From DTU024 sp964518875 (GTDB lineage: Bacteria; Bacillota; Clostridia; Christensenellales; Aristaeellaceae), in NCBI GenBank assembly GCA_964518875.1, contig CAZFHI010000005.1, forward strand, positions 34,250-98,249: 64,000 bases of DNA, in the 5' to 3' direction. Under the pieces are notes generated by a model. That model was given only the letters and a program-made list of their open reading frames with translations, was not told where the DNA came from and did not search any database. Shown in pieces: positions 1 to 8,099 of the stretch (its first letter is position 1; the number at the start of each line of letters is the position of its first letter). The position numbers and the translations under genes are program-made.

Positions 1-48
1 CGCGAGCCATACGGCCGCGGCGCTTATTATCTGTCCCGCTTTTTTCAT
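1..48 (-). CDS. Partial CDS, first 16 codons only, unknown
   Basis: An ATG sits on the TGA of the upstream lysin gene (ATGA overlap) and has a GGAGG about 8 bases upstream, inside the lysin coding sequence. The visible peptide begins MKKAGQII and continues with small and hydrophobic residues (SAAAVWLA), so it may be the start of a membrane or exported protein. A holin would fit directly after a lysin, but that is only positional inference. The remainder lies left of the window. Confidence 0.5.
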   Translation of the reverse strand, partial: MKKAGQIISAAAVWLA

Positions 49-821
49 GTGTTTTTTTCCTCCAGCTTAATCAATCTGTTTTCTATATCGTTAAGCCTTA
101 AAAAAACCGGCTTAACGTCGCATAACAGCGCTTTATACGCGCTTATGGAGGGCGTTTCAGTTAACGCCATGCCGCGGCTTTTCTGGTACCTCTGCATGGC
201 CTTTCTGGTTTCGTTTCCGAATTTACCGTCCGCTCCGAAGCGCGGAAGGTCGAAGCCCGCCTTAATAAGCATTTCCTGCATTTTTTTAATGTCTATTTGA
301 TTATCGTTCGCTTTTTCAAGCCCGCAAGGCACGGCGTAATGCGTCCAGGGGTAGCTTTCAAATCTTGTTTTTATAACGCCTGAGCCGTGCCCTCTTGCGT
401 CGACAACAAAGCCGTTCCCTAAGGATACCCCGACGTGCTTCATGGGGCTTCCGCCGCTTCTGAACACAACGCACAGCGTTGATTCGGCTTTTTTATCAAC
501 TGGTCCTTTGTACGCCCAGCTTCCCCTTAGCCACTGGCTTGAAGCGCCGCTTGGAAGGTTTATGTCAGCCTTTTGGAAGGCCCTTCTTACAAGCTGCGCG
601 CAGTCAAACGACAGCTTGTTAAAGTACCTGCAGTCAGCGCAGCCGCTTTTATAGCCGCTCAGAACCTGGCAGCTTTTCGTAATGGCTGAAGCGTATTCAG
701 GGTACTGCATCATGCGCGCTTTCCTGTACTCCTTTGTGCACGGCTTGCCCGTAGCCCCGTACACATACGCCGCGCCAACGTTATTTATGCAAAAGTCTAT
801 TACAGCCTGGGCCTTTATCAT
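45..821 (-). CDS. NlpC/P60 peptidase with C-terminal peptidoglycan-binding domain (putative phage lysin)
   Basis: This 258-residue protein carries an NlpC/P60 cysteine peptidase domain in about residues 1-160. The nucleophile lies in SFDCAQLV (C74), the catalytic His in MKHVGVS (H129), and a polar residue follows in DARGHGSG. A PG_binding_1-like repeat (QEMLIKAGFDLPRFGADGKFG) occupies about 170-225. Enzymes of this family cut gamma-D-Glu-meso-Dpm or similar stem-peptide bonds. The start is the ATG at 821 because GGGAGG lies 7 bases upstream; it overlaps the previous gene by ATGA. There is no signal peptide, so export would need a holin or virion incorporation. It is the eighth gene of the capsid operon, so a lysis or virion-associated role is inferred. 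Confidence 0.85.
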   Translation of the reverse strand: MIKAQAVIDFCINNVGAAYVYGATGKPCTKEYRKARMMQYPEYASAITKSCQVLSGYKSGCADCRYFNKLSFDCAQLVRRAFQKADINLPSGASSQWLRGSWAYKGPVDKKAESTLCVVFRSGGSPMKHVGVSLGNGFVVDARGHGSGVIKTRFESYPWTHYAVPCGLEKANDNQIDIKKMQEMLIKAGFDLPRFGADGKFGNETRKAMQRYQKSRGMALTETPSISAYKALLCDVKPVFLRLNDIENRLIKLEEKNT

Positions 822-1213
822 GCTATTTCCTCCCACACTATTAAAACGTTCCTGTATTTATCCCCGTGCACGAAAACCCTCGCGCTTTTTATTTTAGCGC
901 TCATCTGTTTTTGTCCGCCGGATTCAGGGCTGTTAATTTCAATGGACGCGGCGCCGTCTATCGCGCTCAAAGCGTCTTTAACTTCCTGAGCGTCCATAAG
1001 GCACCATTCGGCGCTTATCTGGTATTTCATCTCTGGCGGATCGCCCGAAACCCTGCCGTCTAATTTACAATATATAGGGATTTCATCTCTATGCCGTTTA
1101 TTTTCAAAATATACTTCCTCCCGCATTGTGTCTGTAAGCGTTTCACGCTCCGTCAATATGCTCCGGCGTATTTTTAAAAGCAGCGCCAGAACCTGCTCTG
1201 CGTTTTTATTCAT
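818..1213 (-). CDS. Hypothetical protein of the capsid operon, 131 aa
   Basis: Not recognised. An open frame extends further upstream, but the ATG at 1213 is preferred because GAGGAG lies 5 bases before it. The protein starts with a helical Leu/Lys-rich stretch (AEQVLALLLKIRRS) and then looks like a mixed alpha/beta fold ending VLIVWEEIA. It has no membrane segment or signal. It lies between a 107-residue hypothetical and the lysin and overlaps the lysin start by 4 bases, so it is cotranscribed with the head genes. A tail-completion or neck protein is possible from position only. Confidence 0.6.
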   Translation of the reverse strand: MNKNAEQVLALLLKIRRSILTERETLTDTMREEVYFENKRHRDEIPIYCKLDGRVSGDPPEMKYQISAEWCLMDAQEVKDALSAIDGAASIEINSPESGGQKQMSAKIKSARVFVHGDKYRNVLIVWEEIA

Positions 1214-1223
1214 ATTTTTCTCC

Positions 1224-1547
1224 TCACGGTTCAGGCGGATAGTTCTTAGACGTTCCCAAAGATACGGCAAGGTAGTAGCCCACCCGCCAAGCGAACTCCC
1301 TGTTGAGCCTGCGCCGCATTACGGCTTTTTCGCGAAACGCCGCCGTCTGCGCGGCGTCATACAAGGCTGAAATTACTGCTTCCTCGCTGAATTCCGCTTT
1401 AATTTTATTAAACTTCTGCTTTATATTTTCATTTTTCCTCGCTCCTCCTTTTACGGCTAAAAAGAGCAGCTCGTCCAGATCCGTAAACCTGTCTATATTC
1501 AATATTATATCGCTTCTTTTAAAACAAAGACGCGGCATATGCTTCAT
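1224..1547 (-). CDS. Hypothetical protein of the capsid operon, 107 aa
   Basis: Not recognised. The start is the ATG at 1547, preceded by GGGAGG and overlapping the stop of the 191-residue gene by ATGA. The sequence is basic and mostly helical (RKNENIKQKFNKI; FREKAVMRRRLNREF), with no membrane segment. Size, charge and location suggest a small virion assembly or tail-chaperone-like protein, but no motif supports a specific name. Confidence 0.55.
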   Translation of the reverse strand: MKHMPRLCFKRSDIILNIDRFTDLDELLFLAVKGGARKNENIKQKFNKIKAEFSEEAVISALYDAAQTAAFREKAVMRRRLNREFAWRVGYYLAVSLGTSKNYPPEP

Positions 1548-2119
1548 TTGTTTTCCTCCCATATGTCAAGTATTATCTGGCTTGAGCCTTCCTTTTGCAT
1601 AAGCTCCCTTAAAAGCCCTGCGTACGGCTTTTCGTCTATGCTTAAGCTTACCTTTCCATTAAGCAAACATTCAGGTACGGGCTTCAGCATGGTGATTTTA
1701 AGCTTGTTTATGTCAAAATCCGCCGTTCTGTACTCCCCGTCGGCGTGCAGAACAGGCGAAGAAGCTTTTTTAAGCTGCATATCAGAAACGCAGGAAAGCG
1801 TTTCGCCGTTAACTTTGACCGCCGTAAAGCTTCCTATTTTATACTTAAGATAAAGCAGAAACGTTCCGCTGTCCCGCTCGCGCTCGCATTTTCTGTCGTA
1901 AGCGTAAAACCCGTATCCGGAAAGCCTGTCGTCGCATTCGTCTGAAAAAGCGTCGTTTTCTTCAGCGGACTTTGATCGAAGCAGTATCCACACTTCTTCC
2001 CTTCCGCGCGCCGTTTTAAGCGAAAAGCTTAAGGTAGGAAGGGGGAGGGCGAAAGCCGGCCCCCTGACTACCTGAGCCTTAATGGTTTTAAGAGCGTCGT
2101 AAAGCTCGGATTCAGTCAA
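1544..2119 (-). CDS. Putative phage neck or tail-completion protein, 191 aa
   Basis: It starts with TTG at 2119, which overlaps the previous stop (TTGA), with GGAGG 7 bases upstream. The protein opens with a short helix (MTESELYDALKTIKA) and is then largely beta-strand with repeated Ser/Thr-rich stretches. In related head-neck modules a protein of this position joins the head to the tail. I cannot match it to a named family, so the role is inferred from its place directly after the connector and adaptor. Confidence 0.55.
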   Translation of the reverse strand: MTESELYDALKTIKAQVVRGPAFALPLPTLSFSLKTARGREEVWILLRSKSAEENDAFSDECDDRLSGYGFYAYDRKCERERDSGTFLLYLKYKIGSFTAVKVNGETLSCVSDMQLKKASSPVLHADGEYRTADFDINKLKITMLKPVPECLLNGKVSLSIDEKPYAGLLRELMQKEGSSQIILDIWEENK

Positions 2120-2433
2120 TTCATCGCCTCCGTTTCTATCTCCATGTGCGTAAAGTAGCGTCTCGCTTCCGTAACCCTGTATACGCGCTCGTCCCCGTCT
2201 ATCTTGATCTTGTCGCCCTGTATGCAGTCCAGAAAACCTTCAGGTATAAGCATCTGCCGCTCTATGGGCTTTAAGGTGTCGGGGTCGCGCCAGCGCCTCT
2301 GGTCTATCGGGTGGACGGTAGCGTAAAAAAACGTGTAAAGCTCGCTGCTTTCAGTTATGGCGCCTGTATCGCTTCTTGTGTAGACGACCTTAAAAAGTCT
2401 CGCTAATTTTCTATGCCGATAGCTCCTTCTCAC
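2116..2433 (-). CDS. Putative phage head-tail adaptor (head closure), 105 aa
   Basis: The preferred start is the GTG at 2433, with GGGGAGGG 7 bases upstream and a GTGA overlap with the connector stop. An open frame reaches to 2457 but lacks a ribosome-binding site. The N-terminus is very basic (MRRSYRHRKLARLFKV). Beta-rich segments follow (KIKIDGDERVYRVTEARRYFTHMEIETEA), which is the style of SPP1 gp16 or minor-capsid head-closure proteins. The order capsid, connector, adaptor matches siphophage head modules. Confidence 0.6.
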   Translation of the reverse strand: MRRSYRHRKLARLFKVVYTRSDTGAITESSELYTFFYATVHPIDQRRWRDPDTLKPIERQMLIPEGFLDCIQGDKIKIDGDERVYRVTEARRYFTHMEIETEAMN

Positions 2434-2729
2434 AGGCCTACCCTCCCCACGCGCCACGCCTTAATTTCTGTAAGCAAATCATCTGGCAGGCCCTCAATAC
2501 TAACTGAAAGGCTGCCTTCCTTTCTTTGCGTTTCGCCTTCAAGGCCTAAGCGGTTAAAGCGTATAACGGCAAGCCGCACAAGCGCGCCGCGCATTCCAAT
2601 AGGCAGCACCGTTCTGTTCGTTAAAGCAAGCAGGGTTTCGTTAGCCCCCTCTAAAAGGGAAACAGCGAGGGAATCGCTTATCTGTTCCCCTGCGAGCGAT
2701 TCCCTGAACTGTGTAAGCAAATCCGTCAT
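2430..2729 (-). CDS. Phage head-tail connector protein (gp6-like)
   Basis: This 99-residue helical protein has the pattern typical of gp6-like connectors: an N-terminal helix (LLTQFRESL), a helix leading into a TNRTVLP turn, then LVRLAVIRFNRLGLEGE and a C-terminal helix after GLPDDLL. Such proteins form a ring below the portal. It overlaps the capsid gene by ATGA and the next gene by GTGA, so translation is probably coupled along the operon. Confidence 0.75.
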   Translation of the reverse strand: MTDLLTQFRESLAGEQISDSLAVSLLEGANETLLALTNRTVLPIGMRGALVRLAVIRFNRLGLEGETQRKEGSLSVSIEGLPDDLLTEIKAWRVGRVGL

Positions 2730-3838
2730 GCCTTGTTAAGCGCTATAACAGCGTTCTTTACGGGCCTGCTCTTGCTGTCGAGAAGCAGCATGTGTATGTA
2801 GGCGCTGCTGCCGGCGGAAATGGGCGTGTCTTCTCCCAAGTACGGCTTTGCTGCGGTAATGGCGGTTCCAAACGTTCCCTTTGGCTTGTCGTCCGAGCTT
2901 AAAATATAGTGCCATTTAAGGCTGGATGACGGCGTCAAATTTTCAGGAACGAAAACGTAGGTTTCCCCCGCGTTTTCTCCTGGAACGCTTGAAAAGCCCT
3001 TGCCGCTTACGTCCTGAATATTTGTAAACTCTGTAACGGAAGCCACCCTTGCAGTATCGTACAAATAGCACGCGCAGTGCTTTGAGGCGTAAAGCGTCGA
3101 GCGCATGTAGTCAGGCTCCCTGTCTATTTCAAGCGTTGTGCCCTTTTTGTTCACTATGCGAAGCGCTCCCGGCTTTATAATAAAGTGCTGCTTTTCATGC
3201 GTTTCTTCGTTTTCCCTTATCCTGTTGGATATTATTATCTGGCAGCCCCATATTTCCCCGACTACGCCCGAGCATATCATCCTCTGTCCAAGGTCGCTCG
3301 CGCGTATGTAAGAAGGGTCTTTACGCAAGCTTGCAAAGCCAGCGGCGTCTGTAAAAAGCAGCTTTTTGCCTTCAAGCTCCTCGCCGAAAAGCGAAAGCGC
3401 GTCCGCCACCGCGTCGCTTGTAAGGCTTTCAGCGGCAAGCTTTCTGCGCATGGGTATATTATCCAGCAGGGAATAAAGCTCCTCGTCCACCGCGTGATCT
3501 ATGGAATAAGCCAGCTGCCTTGCAGCTTCCCCCACGGGGTCGCCAAAGCCTGAAAGCCTCGCTTCATCCGTAATGCACACGGCCTTGGCGTATTTTTTAA
3601 CCCTGGCCTGCACAGTGTCTGCTGAAAGCAGTCCCGTAGTTACCTTGCCGTTTTCATCCACCTGCTCGGCCTTGCCAATGTAGCGGAAGCACGGGAACTT
3701 AAGCGTGTCTCCCGGCACGCCTTCAAGGGAATTGTCTGTTTCAGTTACGGGCAGAAGGCTTATCCTTCCGCCTAAAAACTGCTCTATTATGTCGCTTACG
3801 ACTTCCGGTATTATTAAATCCTTGCTCTGCGTTATCAT
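2726..3838 (-). CDS. Major capsid protein, N4-gp56-like (HK97 fold)
   Basis: This 370-residue protein has the N-terminal signature of N4-gp56-family capsid proteins: IIPEVVSDIIEQFL, then GVPGDTLKFPCFRYIGKAE, VQARVKKYAKAVCITDEA, and GDPVGEAARQLAYSID. The C-terminal 90 or so residues (after the VTEFTNIQ segment) look like an added beta-rich domain that could be a surface decoration. The start ATG has AGGAGG upstream and overlaps the scaffold stop. It would build the icosahedral shell with the preceding scaffold. No protease gene lies between them, which fits a scaffold-assisted capsid. Confidence 0.85.
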   Translation of the reverse strand: MITQSKDLIIPEVVSDIIEQFLGGRISLLPVTETDNSLEGVPGDTLKFPCFRYIGKAEQVDENGKVTTGLLSADTVQARVKKYAKAVCITDEARLSGFGDPVGEAARQLAYSIDHAVDEELYSLLDNIPMRRKLAAESLTSDAVADALSLFGEELEGKKLLFTDAAGFASLRKDPSYIRASDLGQRMICSGVVGEIWGCQIIISNRIRENEETHEKQHFIIKPGALRIVNKKGTTLEIDREPDYMRSTLYASKHCACYLYDTARVASVTEFTNIQDVSGKGFSSVPGENAGETYVFVPENLTPSSSLKWHYILSSDDKPKGTFGTAITAAKPYLGEDTPISAGSSAYIHMLLLDSKSRPVKNAVIALNKA

Positions 3839-4251
3839 ATAACCTCCTGAAAATTGTTTCTTATGTACGCCGCCGCCCTCTGCTTGTAGCTTGTTGGGCT
3901 TATTTCGGCTTCCCCCGTAACAGGGGCGTCAAGCGCGTTTCTTTTAAGCAGCTTTTCAAGCAGCGCTATGCTTTTTTCCATGTTTTCTTCCGTTTCCAAT
4001 CTTACAAGATCTATCGCTTCAAAAGGTATGCTGCTTTTTTTAAGCTTTTCAAGCGCCTTGCTTTTTAACTCGCTCTTAAAAAATTCCCGCTCGCGCCTTA
4101 TTAAATCCTTAAGCCTTTTTTCGTAGTCCTGTTCTTTAGCGTTTAAATTTTCTTTTAATTTTTCAACGCTTTCAAAATCCTGTTTTCCGCCGATTAATTC
4201 GTTTTCCTGCTCCTTGCAATCGCTTTCCTGCGGCAAAGCATTCTCTTCCAT
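3835..4251 (-). CDS. Capsid scaffolding protein (DUF4355-like)
   Basis: This 138-residue, strongly charged protein contains a long predicted coiled coil (about residues 25-105: EKLKENLNAKEQDYEKRLKD and LEKLLKR) followed by a short tail (YKQRAAAYIRNNF). This matches the small scaffolding proteins (DUF4355/GP20 type) encoded immediately before capsid genes in Bacillota phages. AAAGGAGG precedes the ATG. It is the first gene of the operon, directly downstream of the LexA-box promoter. No terminase or portal gene precedes it; the next gene upstream is a divergent chromosomal phosphodiesterase. Confidence 0.7.
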   Translation of the reverse strand: MEENALPQESDCKEQENELIGGKQDFESVEKLKENLNAKEQDYEKRLKDLIRREREFFKSELKSKALEKLKKSSIPFEAIDLVRLETEENMEKSIALLEKLLKRNALDAPVTGEAEISPTSYKQRAAAYIRNNFQEVI

Positions 4252-4272
4252 AAAACCTCCTTTTGCTTAATC

Positions 4273-4299
4273 CTTATTCCTTTTTAAAAATGGAATAAG
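4273..4299. repeat. Inverted repeat in the capsid-operon leader
   Basis: CTTATTCC and GGAATAAG are separated by an A/T-only 11-base spacer. The element lies between the SOS promoter and the scaffold ribosome-binding site, so it would fold in the 5' untranslated RNA. The function is unknown. Confidence 0.5.
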
Positions 4300-4322
4300 C
4301 GTTTAAAATAAGCCTGCGCCAT

Positions 4323-4344
4323 ATTATAGACGAACATATGTTCC
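4323..4344 (-). promoter_or_regulatory. SOS promoter: LexA box plus -10 of the capsid operon
   Basis: CGAACATATGTTCC at 4331-4344 differs at one outer base from the Gram-positive LexA (DinR) consensus CGAACATATGTTCG. It is a perfect palindrome over GAACATATGTTC. Two bases downstream, on the minus strand, is a perfect -10 TATAAT (4323-4328), so LexA binding would block RNA polymerase. No good -35 is visible. The element points to the capsid genes and implies induction by DNA damage. Confidence 0.8.
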
Positions 4345-4397
4345 CTCCTTCCGAAAGCACATTACCACAAAACTTCTGGACATGGTGGGACAACTTA

Positions 4398-4426
4398 TTG
4401 TGCCCCCAGATTGTTTCAGGTATAAT
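4398..4426 (+). promoter_or_regulatory. Promoter of the phosphodiesterase gene
   Basis: A perfect TATAAT lies at 4421-4426, with TTGTGC 17 bases upstream as a weak -35. It faces away from the capsid operon. AGGAGG and the ATG follow within 27 bases. Confidence 0.5.
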
Positions 4427-4452
4427 GCTTTAAGAAAATCAGGAGGCGGCGT

Positions 4453-5523
4453 ATGGAAAACATAGTAAATTTAGCGAATTCCGTGCTTAAATATTTTGGC
4501 GTTCCAATATTGAACGACACTTTTCCCATGGCGGACAATCTGCTCGAAGGATCAAAAAAGCACATGGTCGTAATAGTGCTTGACGGCATGGGAAGCTTTA
4601 ACATGCTAAGCGCCTTTAAAAACAGCGGTTTTTTTATGAAAAACAAAATCTGCGATTACAGTTCCGTTTTCCCGCCGACGACCGTAGCCGCGACGGCGTC
4701 ATACGATTCCGGCCTTTACCCTTCCCAGCACGCGCGCCTTGGCTGGACCATGTATTACCCTGAACTTAACCAGAACGTCGAAGTGTATTCAAACAGGAAT
4801 GAAAAAGGCGTAAGCGCCGCAGAATTTAACGCCGCCGAACGCTACACGCCCTATGTTTCTGTGTGCGAACGCATAAAAAAAACAGGGGCGGAAGCGTTTA
4901 CGCTAAGCCCCTATGAAAAACCGTTTATAAAAAGCTATGATGAAATTTTAGACAATATTCTTCTTTTGACTAAAAGCGAAACCCCGAGGTACATATACGC
5001 CTACTGGCCGGAACCTGACAGCATTATGCATAGAAAAGGCGTGCTTCATAAAGACGTTAAAGACAATATGCTGGAGCTTCAAAAAAAGACGGAAGCCTTC
5101 GCGCTCCGCCTTAAAAATACTTTCTGCTTTATAAGCGCGGACCACGGCCATATAGACGCGGACGGCCGCGTTTTAAAAGATTATCCCGACGTTTTTGATA
5201 ATTTATTGCGTCTGCCAACTATCGAACAGCGCGCGCTTAACCTGTTCGCGAAAAAAGAACGCGAACAGGCTTTAAAGCGAGCCTTTGAAAACCATTTTGG
5301 CAACAGCTATACTTTGTTTTCAAGGGAAGAGGCGTTAAAAAACAAGCTGTTCGGCGAAACGCCCTTTAACGAGCGTCTTAAAGAATATTTAGGGGATTTT
5401 ATAGCCGTCGCGAACACAGGCTTAACGCTTTTTAACTCAGAAAACCAGCTTAAGTGCCTTAAGGGCGTGCACGGCGGCGGCACGAAAGAAGAAAAAACCA
5501 TACCTCTTATGCTGCTTCAGTAA
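4453..5523 (+). CDS. Alkaline-phosphatase-fold nucleotide pyrophosphatase/phosphodiesterase
   Basis: This 356-residue protein belongs to the type I phosphodiesterase/nucleotide pyrophosphatase family. The metal-binding Asp is in VVIVLDGMGS (D44). The nucleophilic Thr region is SVFPPTTVAATAS (T76/T77). Further metal ligands lie in EPDSIMH and ISADHGHID. Members hydrolyse phosphodiester or phosphonate bonds through a two-metal site. There is no signal peptide, so it is probably cytoplasmic and the substrate cannot be read. AGGAGG precedes the ATG. It is divergent from the capsid operon and probably ordinary chromosome. Confidence 0.8.
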   Translation: MENIVNLANSVLKYFGVPILNDTFPMADNLLEGSKKHMVVIVLDGMGSFNMLSAFKNSGFFMKNKICDYSSVFPPTTVAATASYDSGLYPSQHARLGWTMYYPELNQNVEVYSNRNEKGVSAAEFNAAERYTPYVSVCERIKKTGAEAFTLSPYEKPFIKSYDEILDNILLLTKSETPRYIYAYWPEPDSIMHRKGVLHKDVKDNMLELQKKTEAFALRLKNTFCFISADHGHIDADGRVLKDYPDVFDNLLRLPTIEQRALNLFAKKEREQALKRAFENHFGNSYTLFSREEALKNKLFGETPFNERLKEYLGDFIAVANTGLTLFNSENQLKCLKGVHGGGTKEEKTIPLMLLQ

Positions 5524-5532
5524 TTCTTGACC

Positions 5533-5563
5533 TTATGCATAAAATAAGATAGACTATGCATAA
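5533..5563. repeat. Inverted repeat between phosphodiesterase and Gate-protein genes
   Basis: TTATGCAT and ATGCATAA arms of 8 bases are separated by 15 bases. There is no U-tract, so it is more likely an operator-like palindrome than a terminator. Confidence 0.4.
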
Positions 5564-5581
5564 TAAATAAAAGGGGCGTTT

Positions 5582-6739
5582 TTGCTTATGCAAAAAGACA
5601 GGTTTAAAAAAGCCGGGGACGGCGAAAGCCTTGTTTTTATAGCGCTGCTCGCGGCGCTTATTCTGTTTTTTTCATACAGAATGGGGCTTGTGAACTTTAT
5701 AAACACGCTTATGAACACAGGCTATGACCTGCTTATAAATACGGTGCTGTACCTTATGGCGGTAGCCGTAATAATAGGCGCGTTTTCTGCGCTTCTGTCT
5801 GAATTTGGCGTGGTCGCGATACTTAATAAGATATTATCCCCCGTTATGAAGCCGCTGTATAAAATGCCGGGGGCTTCCATTATGGCGGCGCTGCTTACGT
5901 ACCTTTCGGACAACCCCGCAGTGCTTACGCTCGCAAAAGATGAAAACTTTATAAAATACTTTAAAAAGAACCAGGTTCCCGCGCTCACAAACTTAGGCAC
6001 CTCTTTCGGCATGGGGCTTATAATAAGCGTGTTCATGTCGGGGCTTAAGGGACCGAACGGCGAAAGCTATATAAATTCTGTTCTTATAGGCAATTTAGGC
6101 GTAATAATAGGCAGCATAGTAAGCGTGCGCCTTATGCTGCATTTTACAAAGGACGGCTATAAAGAATTAGACAGCCCTAAAATTGATCCGGAAAACAAGC
6201 TTAACCTTAATTTGCGCAAGGTAAGGAAAGGCGGCGTTGGCAGCCGCTTTATAAACGCGCTTATGGACGGAGGAAAGGCCGGCGTAAGCATGGGCGTCGC
6301 CATAATACCAGGGGTAGTTATAATATGCTCTTTCGTAATGCTGCTTAATTCAGGCGAACCGCAGGGCGGATACACTGGAAGCGCGTACGAGGGCGTGGCG
6401 CTGCTGCCGTGGCTTGGCCAAAAGCTTAATTTTATTTTAGGCCCTCTTCTGGGCTTTAAGTCTGACGCCGCCATTTCTGTGCCCATAACTGCTTTAGGCT
6501 CCGCCGGAGCCGCCATAAGCCTGGTTCCTAAAATGCTGTCCCAGGGCAAGTTCAACGGGGACAATATCGCCGTGTTTACCGCTATGTGCATGTGCTGGAG
6601 CGGCTATTTAAGCACGCATATAGCCATGATGGATTCCCTCGGCTGCCCGGAGCTTTCTGGAAAAGCCATACTTTCGCATACCATAGGGGGCTTAGCCGCC
6701 GGCATAAGCGCGCACCTTATATACTGCTTGTTAATGTAA
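5582..6739 (+). CDS. Gate-domain (nucleoside-recognition) integral membrane protein
   Basis: This 385-residue protein has about nine hydrophobic segments. It resembles the CD0519/CD1768-type membrane proteins that contain the nucleoside-recognition (Gate) domain. Typical features are helix-breaking motifs such as SDNPAVLTLAKDE, GTSFGMGLIISVFM and PITALGSAGAAISL. The transported substrate is unknown. AAGGGG is 5 bases before a TTG at 5582 and 11 before the ATG at 5588, so TTG is the more likely start. It follows the phosphodiesterase by 58 bases in the same direction. A short hairpin with a T-rich tail follows the stop. Confidence 0.7.
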   Translation: MLMQKDRFKKAGDGESLVFIALLAALILFFSYRMGLVNFINTLMNTGYDLLINTVLYLMAVAVIIGAFSALLSEFGVVAILNKILSPVMKPLYKMPGASIMAALLTYLSDNPAVLTLAKDENFIKYFKKNQVPALTNLGTSFGMGLIISVFMSGLKGPNGESYINSVLIGNLGVIIGSIVSVRLMLHFTKDGYKELDSPKIDPENKLNLNLRKVRKGGVGSRFINALMDGGKAGVSMGVAIIPGVVIICSFVMLLNSGEPQGGYTGSAYEGVALLPWLGQKLNFILGPLLGFKSDAAISVPITALGSAGAAISLVPKMLSQGKFNGDNIAVFTAMCMCWSGYLSTHIAMMDSLGCPELSGKAILSHTIGGLAAGISAHLIYCLLM

Positions 6740-6755
6740 CGCGTATCGGTGCGTT

Positions 6756-8099
6756 TTATATTTTATTTAAATTAAACCCATACTCAAACAGGCGCCTTAA
6801 GTCCAGCCACATCTGGTTTCTCGTGCGGCAGTCAAGCACCACGGCTAAAAGCCGGCGCCCGTCCTTTTCCGCCATTCCCACATAGCAGTTGCCGGCCGCC
6901 CTTGTGAAGCCGGATTTTACGCCCAGAGCGTAAGGATAAAAGTACGGGCTTTCTTTGAGCAGTATGGCGGATCTTGTTTTTATTTCAATTTCGCCGCGTT
7001 TTTTGGTAGGCGGCATTTTATAGCTTGTGGCGCTTACGATGTTGAAAAAATCCCTGTTTTTAAGAGCTTCCCGCGTAAGCAGGCAGAGATCCTCGCATGT
7101 GGTAAAATGGTTTTCGTCGTGGTAGCCGTGCGGGTTGCTGAAGCGCGTGTTTTTCATGCCTGTTTTTTTAGCGTTATTATTCATGCTGTCTACAAATTTG
7201 CTTACGCTTCCGTCGCATATTACGGCTACGGCGTTGGCGGCGTCGTTCCCGGAACGTATCATAAGGCCGAAAAGCAGGTCCTTTAAAAGCATCTTTTCGC
7301 CGGGGTAAACGGGCACAAGGCTTGAATCAGACGGAACCCTTGCCGCTTCCTCAGGTATGGTTATTTTTTTGTCGACGTCCGTCTTTTCAAGCGCCGTTAA
7401 AAGCGTCATAATTTTAGTGGTGCTCGCGGGGTACATTTTTTTATCGGCGTTTTTTTGAAAAAGCGTTTCGCCTGTGCTTAAATTTATAAGCATGCACGCG
7501 CGGGACGCTATAAAGTTAGGGTTTAGGCTTAAGGGCCTCGTTTCGTCAAAAAACTCCGGCGCCTCTATGCCGAAAAGGCTTAAATCCTTCGATTCCAAAA
7601 GCTTTTTCGTTTTTAAGTCCCTCTTGCCGCTTACCTTTATATCTGCGCCGCGCTTTTGAACATAGCGCTGGAAAGCCGTCAGCGCTTTTTGTGTGTTTAC
7701 GCCGAAGTACCCGTCCGGTTTTTCCGAAAGGAAGTTTAAATCGTAAAGCCTTGTCTGGAGCCTTTCTACGCGCAGACCCTTTTCGTTTATGCCGAACGAA
7801 ATAAAGTCTTCCATCTTGCCGTCGTCATATATAAGCCCTAAGGTCTGTTCGCCCGCTATGCCGTCGACCGCAATATTGAAGCCCGCTTTTTTGGCCGCTC
7901 TTTGAAAATCCATAACGCTCCGCCTTGTCGATTTGCCGTATACGCCGTCGGGCTCGCTCTTATAAAAGCCTAAATCCACAAGGCGTTCCTGCAGTTTGCG
8001 CGTGCTTTCGCCTTCGCTGCCCGTTTTTAAAAGGTTTTCAGCGTATATATAGGGCGTAATAAGGCATAAACAAAGCAATGCGGAAATAAGTCTTTTAAT
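6756..8099 (-). CDS. D-alanyl-D-alanine carboxypeptidase (peptidase S11) with two peptidoglycan-binding repeats
   Basis: The order is signal peptide, two PG_binding_1 repeats (about residues 25-75 and 105-160), then a DacF-like serine peptidase S11 domain. All catalytic motifs are present: SxxK in PASTTKIM, SxN in IRSGNDAAN and KSG in GVKSGFTR. It would trim the terminal D-Ala from stem peptides outside the membrane. Start: the first standard codon is the TTG at 8078, but it has no ribosome-binding site and cuts the signal peptide. An ATT at 8099 (or 8102) has GAGGTGG 7 (or 4) bases upstream and restores a full signal sequence (IKRLISALLCLCLI). I therefore place the start there. Confidence 0.85.
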   Translation of the reverse strand: MKRLISALLCLCLITPYIYAENLLKTGSEGESTRKLQERLVDLGFYKSEPDGVYGKSTRRSVMDFQRAAKKAGFNIAVDGIAGEQTLGLIYDDGKMEDFISFGINEKGLRVERLQTRLYDLNFLSEKPDGYFGVNTQKALTAFQRYVQKRGADIKVSGKRDLKTKKLLESKDLSLFGIEAPEFFDETRPLSLNPNFIASRACMLINLSTGETLFQKNADKKMYPASTTKIMTLLTALEKTDVDKKITIPEEAARVPSDSSLVPVYPGEKMLLKDLLFGLMIRSGNDAANAVAVICDGSVSKFVDSMNNNAKKTGMKNTRFSNPHGYHDENHFTTCEDLCLLTREALKNRDFFNIVSATSYKMPPTKKRGEIEIKTRSAILLKESPYFYPYALGVKSGFTRAAGNCYVGMAEKDGRRLLAVVLDCRTRNQMWLDLRRLFEYGFNLNKI

